Shown: one piece after another, positions 9,000 through 18,400 of the stretch
Numbering within the stretch: the stretch's first letter is position 1
Layout of the letters: every line of letters starts with the position of its first letter
DNA from: Sphingobacteriaceae bacterium
Lineage (GTDB): Bacteria; Bacteroidota; Bacteroidia; Sphingobacteriales; Sphingobacteriaceae
DNA length: 64,000 bases
Assembly (NCBI GenBank): GCA_903642215.1
Contig: CAHJWG010000004.1
Span: 1 to 64,000, forward strand
Direction of reading: 5' to 3'
Notes under the pieces: model-generated
Databases searched by the model: none
Seen by the model: only the letters and a program-made list of their open reading frames with translations
What the model was told of the DNA's origin: nothing
Translations under genes and position numbers: made by a program

Positions 9000-9797
9000 T
9001 TAACCTTCGGGAACTGTTATTTCTCCGCGTAAATAAGTAACCGCTTTGCCGGATATTTTTACGCGATCTCCTGCATTTTCGCACCAAAGTTCTCCTTTTC
9101 TGGCGGAAAGCTGGTAAGCGTGCATGCTGTTTTTATCCAACCTTTTTGCCCAGTAAGGGATCAGCGTGCAATGTGCAGAACCCGTTACCGGATCTTCGGG
9201 AACACTGCAAGACGGCGCAAAAAACCGGGAAACGAAATCAACTTCTTCGCCCGGTGCCGTAACGATGATGCCGATCACATCAATTTTCCCCAATAAAGTA
9301 AAATCAGGTTTTAGGTTAATGATGTCTGTTTCAGATTCATAAACTAAAAAATAATCCCTTGATTTTTGGATAATCGACGGCGTGGCCTTTCCGCCAAAAG
9401 CTTCCAGCAAAATATCAGGAACTTCGCAATTTTGCGGTGGCCGCGAAGGGAAATCTAATGTATAAAGATCATCTGTTTTAGAAACAACCAGCGTGCCGGC
9501 AACTTTTGTTTTGAATTTGATTTCTTTTCCCGCGAAACCTAATTCTGTAAAAAGTAAATGCGCAGAAGCCAGGGTTGCATGCCCGCAAAGGTCAATTTCC
9601 AATTCGGGTGTAAACCATCTCAGCATAAAATCATCTCCGTTTGAAACAAAAAAAGCGGTTTCGGCCAGATTATTTTCCGCCGCAATTTTTTGCATCGTTT
9701 CGTCAGGAAGCCAATCTTGCAGCGGACAAACGGCTGCCGGGTTTCCGCCGAAAAGCTTGCTGGTAAAAGCATCGATCTGGTAAATTTTTATCTTCAT
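9000..9797 (-). CDS. PhzF-family isomerase/epimerase
   Basis: 265 residues, the full length of PhzF proteins, which fold as two diaminopimelate-epimerase-like halves. The N-terminal signature IYQIDAFTSKLFGGNPAAVCPL and the NNLAETAFFV segment holding the catalytic Glu are intact, and the second half has the DPVTGSAHC motif. PhzF itself isomerises dihydrohydroxyanthranilate, but most relatives are of unknown substrate and no phenazine genes are nearby. The start codon ATG overlaps a dispersed motif copy at 9796-9809. It is the last gene of the ABC/membrane-protein operon. Confidence 0.9.
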   Translation of the reverse strand: MKIKIYQIDAFTSKLFGGNPAAVCPLQDWLPDETMQKIAAENNLAETAFFVSNGDDFMLRWFTPELEIDLCGHATLASAHLLFTELGFAGKEIKFKTKVAGTLVVSKTDDLYTLDFPSRPPQNCEVPDILLEAFGGKATPSIIQKSRDYFLVYESETDIINLKPDFTLLGKIDVIGIIVTAPGEEVDFVSRFFAPSCSVPEDPVTGSAHCTLIPYWAKRLDKNSMHAYQLSARKGELWCENAGDRVKISGKAVTYLRGEITVPEG

Positions 9798-9809
9798 ACT
9801 GTTTTTATC
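9796..9809 (-). repeat. dispersed motif, class B exact (GATAAAAACAGTAT)
   Basis: Its closing AT is the first part of the PhzF start codon; the ABC pseudogene stop touches its other end. Confidence 0.8.
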
Positions 9810-10455
9810 TATATAAAATTGAGGTAGCCGAATGCTACCAATTCATCTATGTTTTTGATGTGTTTTGTGCATCCGTTGTTCAGCAATACAATTTTGGTGC
9901 TAATATCTAATATGTTTTGATATTGATGGTCTGTAACGATAATCCTTTTTGCTGAGACCGTTTGCTGATGATTTCTTTAAATTCTTCTGCCTGAATTGGC
10001 GAAAGATGGATAAAAGGTTCATCCAACAAAATATAATCTGCCTTGCTATACAAAATCATCAATGTTTCTAATTGCCTGATTTCGCCACCGGAAAGCTGCG
10101 TTGCTTTTTTCTGAAAATGTTTTTTATAGATTGTATGTTCGGCAAATTCATCCCAATCTTTCGGTTCAATCAATTGTTTCGCCAACTTGTTCAATATTGT
10201 ATCAGTAGGTAAAAAATGATGCTGCGGTAAGTAAGCAATCCTTTTTGTATAGCCTTTTTCAATTGTTTTACCATTAATAGTAATGTGCTTAAAAGTTGAA
10301 TTTAAACTACCAAAAATGATTTTTAACAAGCTTGATTTTCCGCAACCATTTCTGCCAAGTAAACCAACAACTTCGGCAGGTTTGCAGTCCAAGTGAATAT
10401 CTTGTAAAATACTTTTTCCGTTAAAATTTAACGTTATGCTATCAACTTTTAACAT
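9809..10455 (-). pseudogene. ABC transporter ATP-binding protein, frameshifted near the 3' end
   Basis: From the ATG at 10455 the protein has Walker A (GRNGCGKSS), the signature LSGGEIRQLE, and Walker B plus D-loop region (DYILLDEPFIHLS). After KRSQQKG near 9943-9950 the frame runs into SLQTINIKTY and a stop at 9907. In the next frame the expected end follows: IIVTDHQYQNILDI with the switch His, then a normal tail to a TAG at 9809-9811. The span is 647 bases, one short of a whole number of codons, so a single base is missing, probably at the AAAAAGG run. It is either a real recent lesion or a sequencing error; without the His switch the ATPase would be impaired. It overlaps the membrane gene upstream by 14 bases. 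Confidence 0.8.
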
Positions 10456-10765
10456 CAGGAAAAGATCCAAGTGTAAGATAAAAACTAACCGCAATTAGAT
10501 AAACAACAATATCAAATAAGAAAACATAAGCGTACAGTTTTCGGATTGAATAACCTGCGTTTCTATAATAGTAATGTGTTTTGTTGGAAAAGTAATATTG
10601 AAACCAAACGGACGATGCGTAACCCAATACTTTTACAATAAAACTTATGCCTAAAAAACCGGCACCGTAAAGTGTTATTCCGGTAAAGGCAGCTCCGGAG
10701 AACAATAAATTCCAAAGAAATAGTGGTTTGTAAAACTGAAACAGGATTAGCAAGTGTTTTTGCAT
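10442..10765 (-). CDS. hypothetical membrane protein, probable ABC transporter partner
   Basis: 107 residues with three likely membrane helices: about 8-28 (LILFQFYKPLFLWNLLFSGAA), 30-52, and 80-100 (YAYVFLFDIVVYLIAVSFYL). I do not recognise the family. The 14-base overlap with the following ATPase gene shows translational coupling and suggests that it is the membrane-spanning half, or a fragment of one, of a small exporter. It is shorter than usual permeases, which typically have six helices. Confidence 0.6.
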   Translation of the reverse strand: MQKHLLILFQFYKPLFLWNLLFSGAAFTGITLYGAGFLGISFIVKVLGYASSVWFQYYFSNKTHYYYRNAGYSIRKLYAYVFLFDIVVYLIAVSFYLTLGSFPDVKS

Positions 10766-10809
10766 TTACATTAAATGTAGATAAAATCAGTTGAAATATA
10801 TCCAACTGA

Positions 10810-10940
10810 ATGCTTCTTTTATCGCCCATATTTTGTGTCCTGAGTTGGTTAACTAACAAATGTGCTTTTGTAATTCGATAGCCTAAGCAGGAGTGAGGCT
10901 TTCGTATTCTTCCAAGGAAATTGTGGCATAAAAGAAGCAT
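10810..10940. repeat. 131-bp segment bounded by inverted copies of the dispersed motif (possible MITE)
   Basis: The left end reads ATGCTTCTTTTATC and the right end CATAAAAGAAGCAT; outside them lie GA and TT. The interior holds no gene. The first ~45 bases resemble 24589-24640, which also begins with the motif and has CCC...ATATTTTG-like wording and GGTTAAC. It sits between the small membrane gene and the HicA-like gene. Unlike known MITEs, no target duplication is evident. Confidence 0.4.
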
Positions 10941-11024
10941 TTCAACTTAAACTAATAGCAGTGAAAAGCGTTTGTGTAAAGCAGGGAAAAGAAAAAAGGC
11001 CTATAGAGGAATGCCAGGTACTAT

Positions 11025-11261
11025 TTAACAGTTTTCTTTTATCCAGTCAAAAAAAACTTCCTTATCAACATTCATAGTTTCAAGGTTAGTTTTAATGTGC
11101 GCAAAAGGGATTTCTTTTTTGCTACCCCAAAATATTATTGATTGTCTGCAACCAGGGCATTTCCATTTATGATGAGAAGCATTGATGCTATTGTGTACGC
11201 AGTTTTTAAATTCAAGAAACTTAATCCAGCAAGCAACCCTAATTGGTCTGTCATTACCCAT
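11025..11261 (-). CDS. HicA-like toxin, putative
   Basis: 78 residues. The pattern WIKFLEFKNC...NASHHKWKCPGCRQSIIFWGSKKEIPFAHIKTNL follows the HicA/YcfA double-stranded-RNA-binding-like fold: a short helix, a conserved His-containing strand (SHHKW), then a basic Lys-Glu-Ile-Pro turn before the last helix. HicA proteins are mRNA interferases. A CPGC pair inserted in the strand region is unusual. The gene overlaps its upstream partner by 8 bases. The order antitoxin-then-toxin is the reverse of many hicAB loci, although both orders are known. Confidence 0.5.
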   Translation of the reverse strand: MGNDRPIRVACWIKFLEFKNCVHNSINASHHKWKCPGCRQSIIFWGSKKEIPFAHIKTNLETMNVDKEVFFDWIKENC

Positions 11262-11658
11262 TTACACCTACCATTTGTTCTTTGATCTCTGTTTCAGCAG
11301 GAAGGTTAAAATTTCTTAATATTCCTTCTTTATCAACATGGGCTTCTGTGTAAAAATCTTTGTTGTATAATGGGTTTCGTTTCCAGCCAAGTTTTTTAAG
11401 TTCTTCAAGAACTTTCTTTTCGGACAGAGAAAACAGGCTCTTCCAATAATCCTCCATAACAACATCAATCAATGCATTTGCTTCATCAATACTGTCACCA
11501 TAACCAGTAAGGTTAAGTGCTGGTACATAAGCAATATGATAGCCGTTATCAACAAAACTGAACAATGTTAATTTTCCAGTAACCGTTTGGCGCTTTATAT
11601 TAATTTTTATTTCTTGTTGCTCTGAATTTGCTGGTCTGATGAAAAGTCTTTCAAACAT
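11254..11658 (-). CDS. HicB-like antitoxin, putative
   Basis: 134 residues from the ATG at 11658; a TTG start at 11670 is also open. Residues about 20-75 look like the HicB partial RNase-H fold (TLFSFVDNGYHIAYVPALNLTGYGDSIDEANALIDVVMEDYW), which binds and blocks HicA. The C-terminus (KKLGWKRN and beyond) has no clear helix-turn-helix. Translational coupling to the 78-residue partner supports a two-gene toxin-antitoxin module. The family call is by pattern only. Confidence 0.55.
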   Translation of the reverse strand: MFERLFIRPANSEQQEIKINIKRQTVTGKLTLFSFVDNGYHIAYVPALNLTGYGDSIDEANALIDVVMEDYWKSLFSLSEKKVLEELKKLGWKRNPLYNKDFYTEAHVDKEGILRNFNLPAETEIKEQMVGVNG

Positions 11659-11737
11659 GAGTTTAAACAATGGTGTACAATATTAATATAATTACTACCA
11701 TAAAAGCTTCTGCTAGTAAAGAATCTTTATAGTGTAA

Positions 11738-12598
11738 TTATCCCAAGTATGATTTCAATACTTTGCTGCGCGAGGTGTGCCGCAATCTTTGTAAGGCTTT
11801 GTCTTTTATCTGGCGCACGCGTTCGCGTGTTAAACTAAACTTTTCGCCTATTTCTTCCAATGAAAACGGACTGCTCCCGCCTAAACCGAAAAATAACATG
11901 ATGATTTCGCGTTCGCGTTCGGTTAATGAAGATAATGAACGGCGGATTTCTTCGGCCAGTGATTCATCAATCAGCAACGAATCGGTATTTGGTTCTTTAT
12001 TACCTAAAACATCCAGCAAAGTATTTTCTTCCCCGGTAACAAATGGTGCATCCATCGAAACATGCCGGCCGGAATTGCTCAGCGTATCAGAAATTTTATC
12101 AACGGTTGTTTCTAAGGTGTCGGCCAGTTCTTCGGGCGATGGTTCGCGTTCATATTCCTGTTCCAGCTTAGAAAATGCTTTGCTGATTTTACTCAGCGAA
12201 CCAACCTGGTTTAGCGGCAAACGCACAATGCGCGACTGCTCTGCGATGGCTTGTAAAATAGATTGGCGAATCCACCAAACGGCGTACGAAATAAATTTGA
12301 AGCCTTTGGTTTCGTCAAAACGTTTAGCCGCTTTAATCAGGCCGAGGTTTCCTTCGTTGATTAAATCGCCTAAAGTAAGTCCTTGATTTTGATATTGTTT
12401 GGCTACAGAAACTACAAAACGAAGGTTGGTTTTGGTTAAACGTTCCAGCGCGGCCTGGTCGCCTTCCCTAATTTTTTGTGCTAAAATAACTTCTTCTTCT
12501 GCTGTAATTAAATCAACCTTTCCAATCTCGTGAAGGTATTTATCTAACGACTGCGACTCACGATTGGTAATGGATTGGGTTATTTTTAGCTGTCTCAT
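11738..12598 (-). CDS. rpoD: RNA polymerase sigma factor RpoD (housekeeping sigma)
   Basis: 286 residues, the short form found throughout Bacteroidetes without region 1.1. Region 1.2 begins [21 protein letters not shown]; region 2 is complete with [49 protein letters not shown]; region 3 and region 4 follow, the latter with [28 protein letters not shown]. In this phylum it recognises TTTG and TAnnTTTG promoters. It is transcribed alone; a TATTTTTG box on the minus strand at 12642-12649 may be its own -7 element. Confidence 0.97.
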   Translation of the reverse strand: MRQLKITQSITNRESQSLDKYLHEIGKVDLITAEEEVILAQKIREGDQAALERLTKTNLRFVVSVAKQYQNQGLTLGDLINEGNLGLIKAAKRFDETKGFKFISYAVWWIRQSILQAIAEQSRIVRLPLNQVGSLSKISKAFSKLEQEYEREPSPEELADTLETTVDKISDTLSNSGRHVSMDAPFVTGEENTLLDVLGNKEPNTDSLLIDESLAEEIRRSLSSLTEREREIIMLFFGLGGSSPFSLEEIGEKFSLTRERVRQIKDKALQRLRHTSRSKVLKSYLG

Positions 12599-12641
12599 CT
12601 ATAAATTATACCTTGTTTTTTATATGTGATTTAAAAACATA

Positions 12642-12649
12642 CAAAAATA
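12642..12649 (-). promoter_or_regulatory. possible -7 box (TATTTTTG) of rpoD
   Basis: It matches TAnnTTTG on the minus strand, 43 bases before the rpoD start. No good TTG element is seen about 20 bases upstream, so the assignment is weak. Confidence 0.35.
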
Positions 12650-12746
12650 AAAAATATCTGTAAAACTCACTATTGGTAAAAACACTATTCACATAAAACT
12701 GTTGCCAAACCTCAAAAAAACAGCATCTATTGCTTCTTTTACCGCC

Positions 12747-13583
12747 TTAAATCTCATTCAATTTAAAAGTTTCCTTTAAACGGATGCCTTTTTCTGTTCG
12801 TTTTACGGTACAGCACTCATATTCGGGATCGTGCTCAAAAAATAGAATGTATTGGTTATCAGCCGCTTCTTCTAAAAAGTCTTTTTTTTCGATAAGCGTT
12901 TGCAACGGAAACATATCGTAAGCCGGAATGTAAGGCAACGGAATATGGCCGACTGTCGGAATCAAATCGGCCACGAAAACGAAGACTTTATTTTTATAAC
13001 TGATTTGCGGCAGCATCATCGCTTCCGTGTGGCCGGAAACATAGCGCACCGAAAATATATCGGTAAAAGAAGCATCATCAGGATTGATAAACTGCAGTTG
13101 TCTGCTTTCCTGAATCGGCAAAATATTTTCTTTTAAAAAGGAAGCTTTTTCGCGCTCGTTCGGGTTAACGGCCCAGTTCCAATGCTTTTCGTTACTCCAG
13201 TAAGTAGCGTTTTTAAAGGTTGGTTTAAGCTGATTATCTTCTAAAACCACCGCTCCGCCAACATGATCCAGATGTAAATGTGTGAGGAAAACATCCGTGA
13301 CATCATCGGGATGAAAACCGAGATCGGTTAAAGATTTTTCTAAAGAATTGTTTCCGTGCAACTCATAATGACTTAAAAATTTTTCGTTTTGCTTGTTACC
13401 GATGCCGGTATCGATTAAAATCAAACGATTTTCGTGTTCAAACAACAAACAGCGCATAGCCAGCGTACACAAATTGTTTTCATCTGCCGGAGTTGTTTTC
13501 TGCCAGATTGATTTAGGCACAACACCGAAAATGGCACCACCGTCCAGCTTAAATAATCCGGTGTTTATGGTGTGAAGCTGCAT
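12747..13583 (-). CDS. metallo-beta-lactamase-fold hydrolase
   Basis: 278 residues. The zinc-binding HxHxDH motif is intact (THLHLDHVGG), followed by SGHTEAM, the bridging Asp in VADLIPT, and a late His in FFEHDPEYE, so both metals can bind. The N-terminus (TGLFKLDGGAIFGVVPKS) resembles N-acyl-homoserine-lactonase-like and related MBL hydrolases. No signal peptide. The substrate is unknown. The stop lies beside a variant dispersed motif at 12730-12743. Confidence 0.85.
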   Translation of the reverse strand: MQLHTINTGLFKLDGGAIFGVVPKSIWQKTTPADENNLCTLAMRCLLFEHENRLILIDTGIGNKQNEKFLSHYELHGNNSLEKSLTDLGFHPDDVTDVFLTHLHLDHVGGAVVLEDNQLKPTFKNATYWSNEKHWNWAVNPNEREKASFLKENILPIQESRQLQFINPDDASFTDIFSVRYVSGHTEAMMLPQISYKNKVFVFVADLIPTVGHIPLPYIPAYDMFPLQTLIEKKDFLEEAADNQYILFFEHDPEYECCTVKRTEKGIRLKETFKLNEI

Positions 13584-13634
13584 TTTAAATTAATAAGTAT
13601 TTGACATACCATTTTCAATTTGAAAATTTCAGTC

Positions 13635-13648
13635 GATAAAAGAAGTAT
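13635..13648 (+). repeat. dispersed motif, class A exact (GATAAAAGAAGTAT)
   Basis: Left neighbour of the lpdA terminator. Confidence 0.85.
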
Positions 13649-13653
13649 AAAAC

Positions 13654-13679
13654 AAAAACCTGCGTTGCCACAGGTTTTT
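13654..13679 (-). terminator. Rho-independent terminator of lpdA, flanked by two motif copies
   Basis: Stem AAAAACCTG with CAGGTTTTT, loop CGTTGCCA. Same-direction dispersed motif copies sit just outside at 13635-13648 and 13684-13697. It ends the lpdA transcript, which stops at 13746. Confidence 0.8.
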
Positions 13680-13683
13680 GTAT

Positions 13684-13697
13684 GATAAAAGAAGTAT
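13684..13697 (+). repeat. dispersed motif, class A exact (GATAAAAGAAGTAT)
   Basis: Right neighbour of the lpdA terminator, 49 bases from the previous copy and in the same direction. Confidence 0.85.
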
Positions 13698-13745
13698 GCT
13701 GAAATAGGTTTTGTTGAATATAGAAAATAAGATCTAAAAACCAAT

Positions 13746-15134
13746 TTACAGGTGAATTACCTCGCCATAAGCATCAGCTGCAGCTTCCATCACGGCTTCG
13801 CTCATGGTTGGATGCGGGTGCACGGATGTGATAATTTCATGCCCGGTTGCTTCCAGTTTGCGTGCGGTAACTACTTCGGCAATCATCTCGGTTACGTTAT
13901 TACCGATCATGTGCGCGCCTAAAAACTCTCCGTATTTAGCATCGAAAATCACTTTAACAAAACCATCTTTTGCACCGGCTGCACTTGCTTTACCGGAAGC
14001 AGAAAACGGGAATTTACCAATTTTGATATCAAAACCAGCTTCGCGTGCAGCTTTTTCCGTATAACCTACAGAAGCAATTTCGGGCGAGCAATACGTACAA
14101 CCCGGGATGTTGTTGTAATTTAAAGGCTCCGGATTTTTACCGGCAATCTTCTCCACACAAATAATTCCTTCTGCGGAAGCAACGTGCGCCAAAGCTTGTC
14201 CTTTAACAATATCGCCGATGGCAAAAACGCCTTCTACGTTGGTTTTATAAAAATTGTCAATCAGCACTTTGCCTTTATCGGTTTTAACGCCAAGTTCTTC
14301 CAGTCCGAGATTTTCCAGATTCGTTTGTACACCAACAGCCGAAAGCACTACATCGGCTTCAATCACTTCATTTCCTTTGGGTGTTTTGATATTTACCTTA
14401 CATTTTTCTGCGGAGCTGTCAACGGATTCAACCGTGCAACCCGTCATGATATTAATGCCGATTTTTTTAAATGAACGTGCCAGTTGCTTGGATATATCTT
14501 CATCCTCCACCGGAACAATGTTATCTAAATATTCTACAACCGTAACCTTGGTGCCAATGGAATTATAAAAATAGGCAAACTCCACACCAATCGCTCCGGA
14601 ACCTACCACTACCATACTTTGCGGTTGTTTCGGCAGATTCATGGCCTGGCGGTAACCAATTACTTTTACGCCATCCTGTTTTAAATTTGGCAATTCGCGC
14701 GAGCGGCTTCCGGTTGCCAGGATAATGTTTTTAGCCGTGTATTCTTTGGAAGAACCATCGGCAGCCTTTACTTCAACTACACCTTTGCTTTTCAATTTTC
14801 CGACACCCATAATCACGTCGATCTTATTCTTTTTCATCAAAAACTGGATGCCTTTGCTCATCCCATCAGCCACGCCGCGACTCCTTTTGATGATGCTGCC
14901 AAAATCAACTTCACTGCCATTTACCTTTAAACCATATTCTTCTGCATGGTTTATATATTCAAAAACCTGTGCGCTTTTTAACAATGCTTTTGTAGGGATA
15001 CAACCCCAGTTTAGGCAGATTCCGCCTAAAGATTCTTTTTCGACGACCGCAGTTTTTAAACCCAATTGCGCTGCACGGATTGCAGCCACGTAACCGCCAG
15101 GACCAGTGCCAATAATTATGACATCGTAATTCAT
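13746..15134 (-). CDS. lpdA: dihydrolipoyl dehydrogenase (E3)
   Basis: 462 residues, full length. It reoxidises dihydrolipoamide with NAD+ in 2-oxoacid dehydrogenase and glycine-cleavage complexes. The FAD-binding GTGPGGYVAAIRAAQLG opens the protein; the redox disulfide is in GGICLNWGCIPTKALL; the NAD-binding GSGAIGVEFA is central; GVFAIGDIVKG contacts FAD; and the C-terminal HPHPTMSEAVMEA supplies the His-Glu active-site pair from the partner subunit. No E1/E2 genes are in the window. It is divergent from the TonB receptor gene across 293 bases of AT-rich DNA. Confidence 0.97.
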   Translation of the reverse strand: MNYDVIIIGTGPGGYVAAIRAAQLGLKTAVVEKESLGGICLNWGCIPTKALLKSAQVFEYINHAEEYGLKVNGSEVDFGSIIKRSRGVADGMSKGIQFLMKKNKIDVIMGVGKLKSKGVVEVKAADGSSKEYTAKNIILATGSRSRELPNLKQDGVKVIGYRQAMNLPKQPQSMVVVGSGAIGVEFAYFYNSIGTKVTVVEYLDNIVPVEDEDISKQLARSFKKIGINIMTGCTVESVDSSAEKCKVNIKTPKGNEVIEADVVLSAVGVQTNLENLGLEELGVKTDKGKVLIDNFYKTNVEGVFAIGDIVKGQALAHVASAEGIICVEKIAGKNPEPLNYNNIPGCTYCSPEIASVGYTEKAAREAGFDIKIGKFPFSASGKASAAGAKDGFVKVIFDAKYGEFLGAHMIGNNVTEMIAEVVTARKLEATGHEIITSVHPHPTMSEAVMEAAADAYGEVIHL

Positions 15135-15348
15135 ATAATTAAATTATTTTTTGCTTTTTAAAGTCCAAAACTAAATAAAAAGGTTGATAAAAAACTATCA
15201 TTAAAAGCAGTAGTGAAGGTAATGAGAGTTTACTATTTTGCTTACAATTTGTTAATAAAAGGTACTTATGATTGAATATTTTACATCTGTTAAGTTTTTT
15301 TATTAAGCAATGTTAAAAACATCTGTCAATTGTTAATACTAAATTAAC

Positions 15349-15377
15349 ATTGTTGATGAAGTGATTATTTATATTTG
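15349..15377 (+). promoter_or_regulatory. Bacteroidetes-type promoter of the TonB receptor gene
   Basis: The -7 box TATATTTG at 15370-15377 matches TAnnTTTG exactly. A weaker ATTG/GTTG pair at 15349-15355 lies 14-17 bases upstream. The start codon at 15428 leaves a leader of about 45 bases. Confidence 0.6.
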
Positions 15378-15427
15378 CAGAAAATCAGGTTTATTCAAAT
15401 ATTAACTAAACAAATCAAAAAACAGGT

Positions 15428-18400
15428 ATGAGAAAACGATTACTTTTCTTGTTATTTTCACTATTTACTGTAACTTTTGCTTTAGCACAGGTTACTTCAA
15501 GTAGCATGACAGGTACGGTTAAAGATGCGAAGGGTAATTTACCCGGTGCAACTGTTAGAGCAACACACATTCCATCAGGTACGGTTTACTCGGCTGCTAC
15601 TAACCAAGATGGCCTCTTTAATCTTCCCGGTATGCGTGTTGGTGGCCCATATAAAGTAGAAATTAGCTTTATCGGTCAAAACACAGTTACATTTGATCAA
15701 ATTACATTGCAATTAGGCCAACCTTATGTTCTAAATGCCACTTTGTTAGATACAGGTTTAGAGTTAAAAGAGGTAAGTGTTACCGGGACAAAAAATATTC
15801 CAACTGCAAGGCTTGGTGCCAGTACAAATATTGATCGTAAACAGCTTGCCACATTGCCTACATTTACCAGGAGTGTTAACGATTTTACCAGATTATCACC
15901 TCAATCTAACGGTGGTAATGGTTTTGCCGGCCGGGATAATCGTTTTAACAATATTACGGTTGATGGTGCCAACTTAAATAATACTTTTGGTACTTCGGAT
16001 GCACTTTTACCAGGTGGAGCGTTTCAGCCAATTTCTATTGAGACATATGATGAGCTTTCTATAAACGTTTCTCCTTTTGATGTTCGGCAATCCGGCTTTA
16101 CCGGTGCAGGTATTTATGCCACCACAAAAAGCGGTACTAATGATTTTCACGGTTCTGCTTACACTTACTATAAAAATCAATCTTATAATGGTACTCAGGC
16201 AGGAGATATTGACATTAGTGGAGTTATAGCAAAATCAAGCCAAAAAACTTACGGCTTTACCTTGGGCGGCCCAATTATTAAAAATAAACTTTTTTTCTTT
16301 TCTAATTATGAACATGGCGAAAGCACAGCTCCGGGAATAGCTTTTTCACCGACGGGCAGTTCTGGTACACCATCTTCAACTCCAGTTACTGATTTGCAAA
16401 CCGTTTCTAATTATTTAAGAACAAATTACGGTTATGAAACAGGAGGTTATGATAATTTTCCTGCCTTCCAAAACAAATATGATAACTTACTAGCTAAAGT
16501 AGATTGGAATATTAATGATAAAAATAAATTTACCATTAAATATAGTTACTTAAATGGTAACAGTGATCAGTCTGTAAATTCTACTTCAACACCTAATAAT
16601 GGTGCTTATACTTTTACTAACTTAACAACTAATCAATCTACAACCCGTGGTAGTGGCGGCTTGCCAAATGGTCGTTACAGTAGACAATCAATCGCGTTTA
16701 ACAACTCTAATTACGGTTTCAAAAATTTAGTTACAACAGGTACAGCAGAATTAAACAGCCGTATTAGTCCGAACTTGTCAAACCAGTTGTTGCTAACATT
16801 TAAACGTTATGATAACCCACGTACTTCAAAAGGTTCAATTTTTCCTACTATAGATATATTTGATGGTCAAGGAAATAATTATATTACTGCAGGATCAGAT
16901 CCATATACCAAATACAACGAAGTAATTGATAATACAACTACGCTTTATGATAACTTAACTTATTACGCCGGTAAACATACATTAACGGGTGGTATTAATT
17001 ACGAATATCAGCGTATAGGCAATGCATTTTTACCCGGAGCGGCTGGATCATACATTTATAATTCATTAAGTGATTTTTTAAATAACAGGGCACCAATACA
17101 GTTTACTTATAACTATTCTCTGGTTCCGGGAGTAGATCAAGTTTTTTCGGCAAATTTAAAAATCAATACTTTAAGTGTTTACGCACAGGATGAATATAAT
17201 ATTAGCGATAGATTTAAACTAACTTACGGCATACGTGCTGATAAACCAATTTATCAGCAAAATCCACTCGAAAACCCGCAAATTACTGCATTACAATTTC
17301 CTGATTTGAATGGTAATATGAAGTCTTACAATAGTGGAATGTGGCCTAAAAATCAGATTTTGCTTTCGCCAAGAGCAGGTTTCAGAGCCAGTTTATTAGA
17401 AAACAATTCTCTTGTTTTACGTGGTGGTATAGGCGTATTCACCGGCCGTATACCTTATGTATTTTTAACAAATAGCCCAAGCAATAGTGCAATGTATAAT
17501 TTTGGAGCAGTAGCCACACCTGCACAGCTTCAAAACATAAAATTAGTAGCAGATCCTTCAACTTACGCTAATTTGTTTCCACAAGTTGTAGGAACTTCGA
17601 TCCCAACTTCGTCAGTGGTAATTGATCGTAACTTTAAATTTCCACAAATTTTTAGAGCCAATTTAGCTATAGAAAAGAACATTGGAAATGGTTTTCTGCT
17701 AACTGGTGAGGCACTATTTACCAAAGACATTAATGCGGTTAGAATGCGTAATGTTAACTTAAAAACACCGACCGGAACGATCAACGATAGTCCGGATAAC
17801 TCCAGAGTTCGTTATGTTGGTACAGGTACAAATAATGCAGTAACTGCGGTTGATCGTTTAATTTATCCAAATCTTTCAACTGTTGTTGCATTAGAGAATA
17901 CAAGCAAAGGATATTCAACTGTACTAACCGCACAAATCAGCAAAAGATTTGATAACGGATTTTACTCTTCCCTGTCTTACACTTATACCCAGGCAAAAGA
18001 AGCATTCGCATCCGGCGGCTCTACCGCAGCTTCAGTTTGGGCTGGTACCACAAATGTTGGTACATCAAATGATGTGGAGTTAGGTAATACAGGTTATTAT
18101 GTACCGCATCGTGTGGTAGCTTCTGCATCTTACCGGTTTAACTATTTACACAACGCCGCAACTACAATAGGTGTTTTCTATCAAGGCCAGGCTGGTAGTG
18201 GTCCAATCAGTTACACTTACAATGGTGATCTTAACGGCGATGGTAATTCATCAGATCTAATGTACATCCCAAAAAGAGCGGGTGATTTAACATTTACACA
18301 ATATACTGCCAATGTTAACGGTGTTTTATACACTTATACGCCGCAACAACAAGCTGCCGCGCTAGAAGAATTCATTAACAACACACCATATCTTAAAAAA

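Noticed and set aside
9000..9797. Phenazine biosynthesis locus
   Set aside because: PhzF relatives are widespread isomerases; no other phenazine gene is present.
10563..10940. 125-codon minus-strand reading frame across the repeat segment
   Set aside because: It overlaps the conserved-looking membrane gene in another frame and mostly reads through the 131-bp repeat segment; no protein-like wording.
15135..15427. Riboswitch or structured leader before the TonB receptor gene
   Set aside because: The region is AT-rich with no conserved stem pattern (no cobalamin or TPP box); only an ordinary promoter could be supported.
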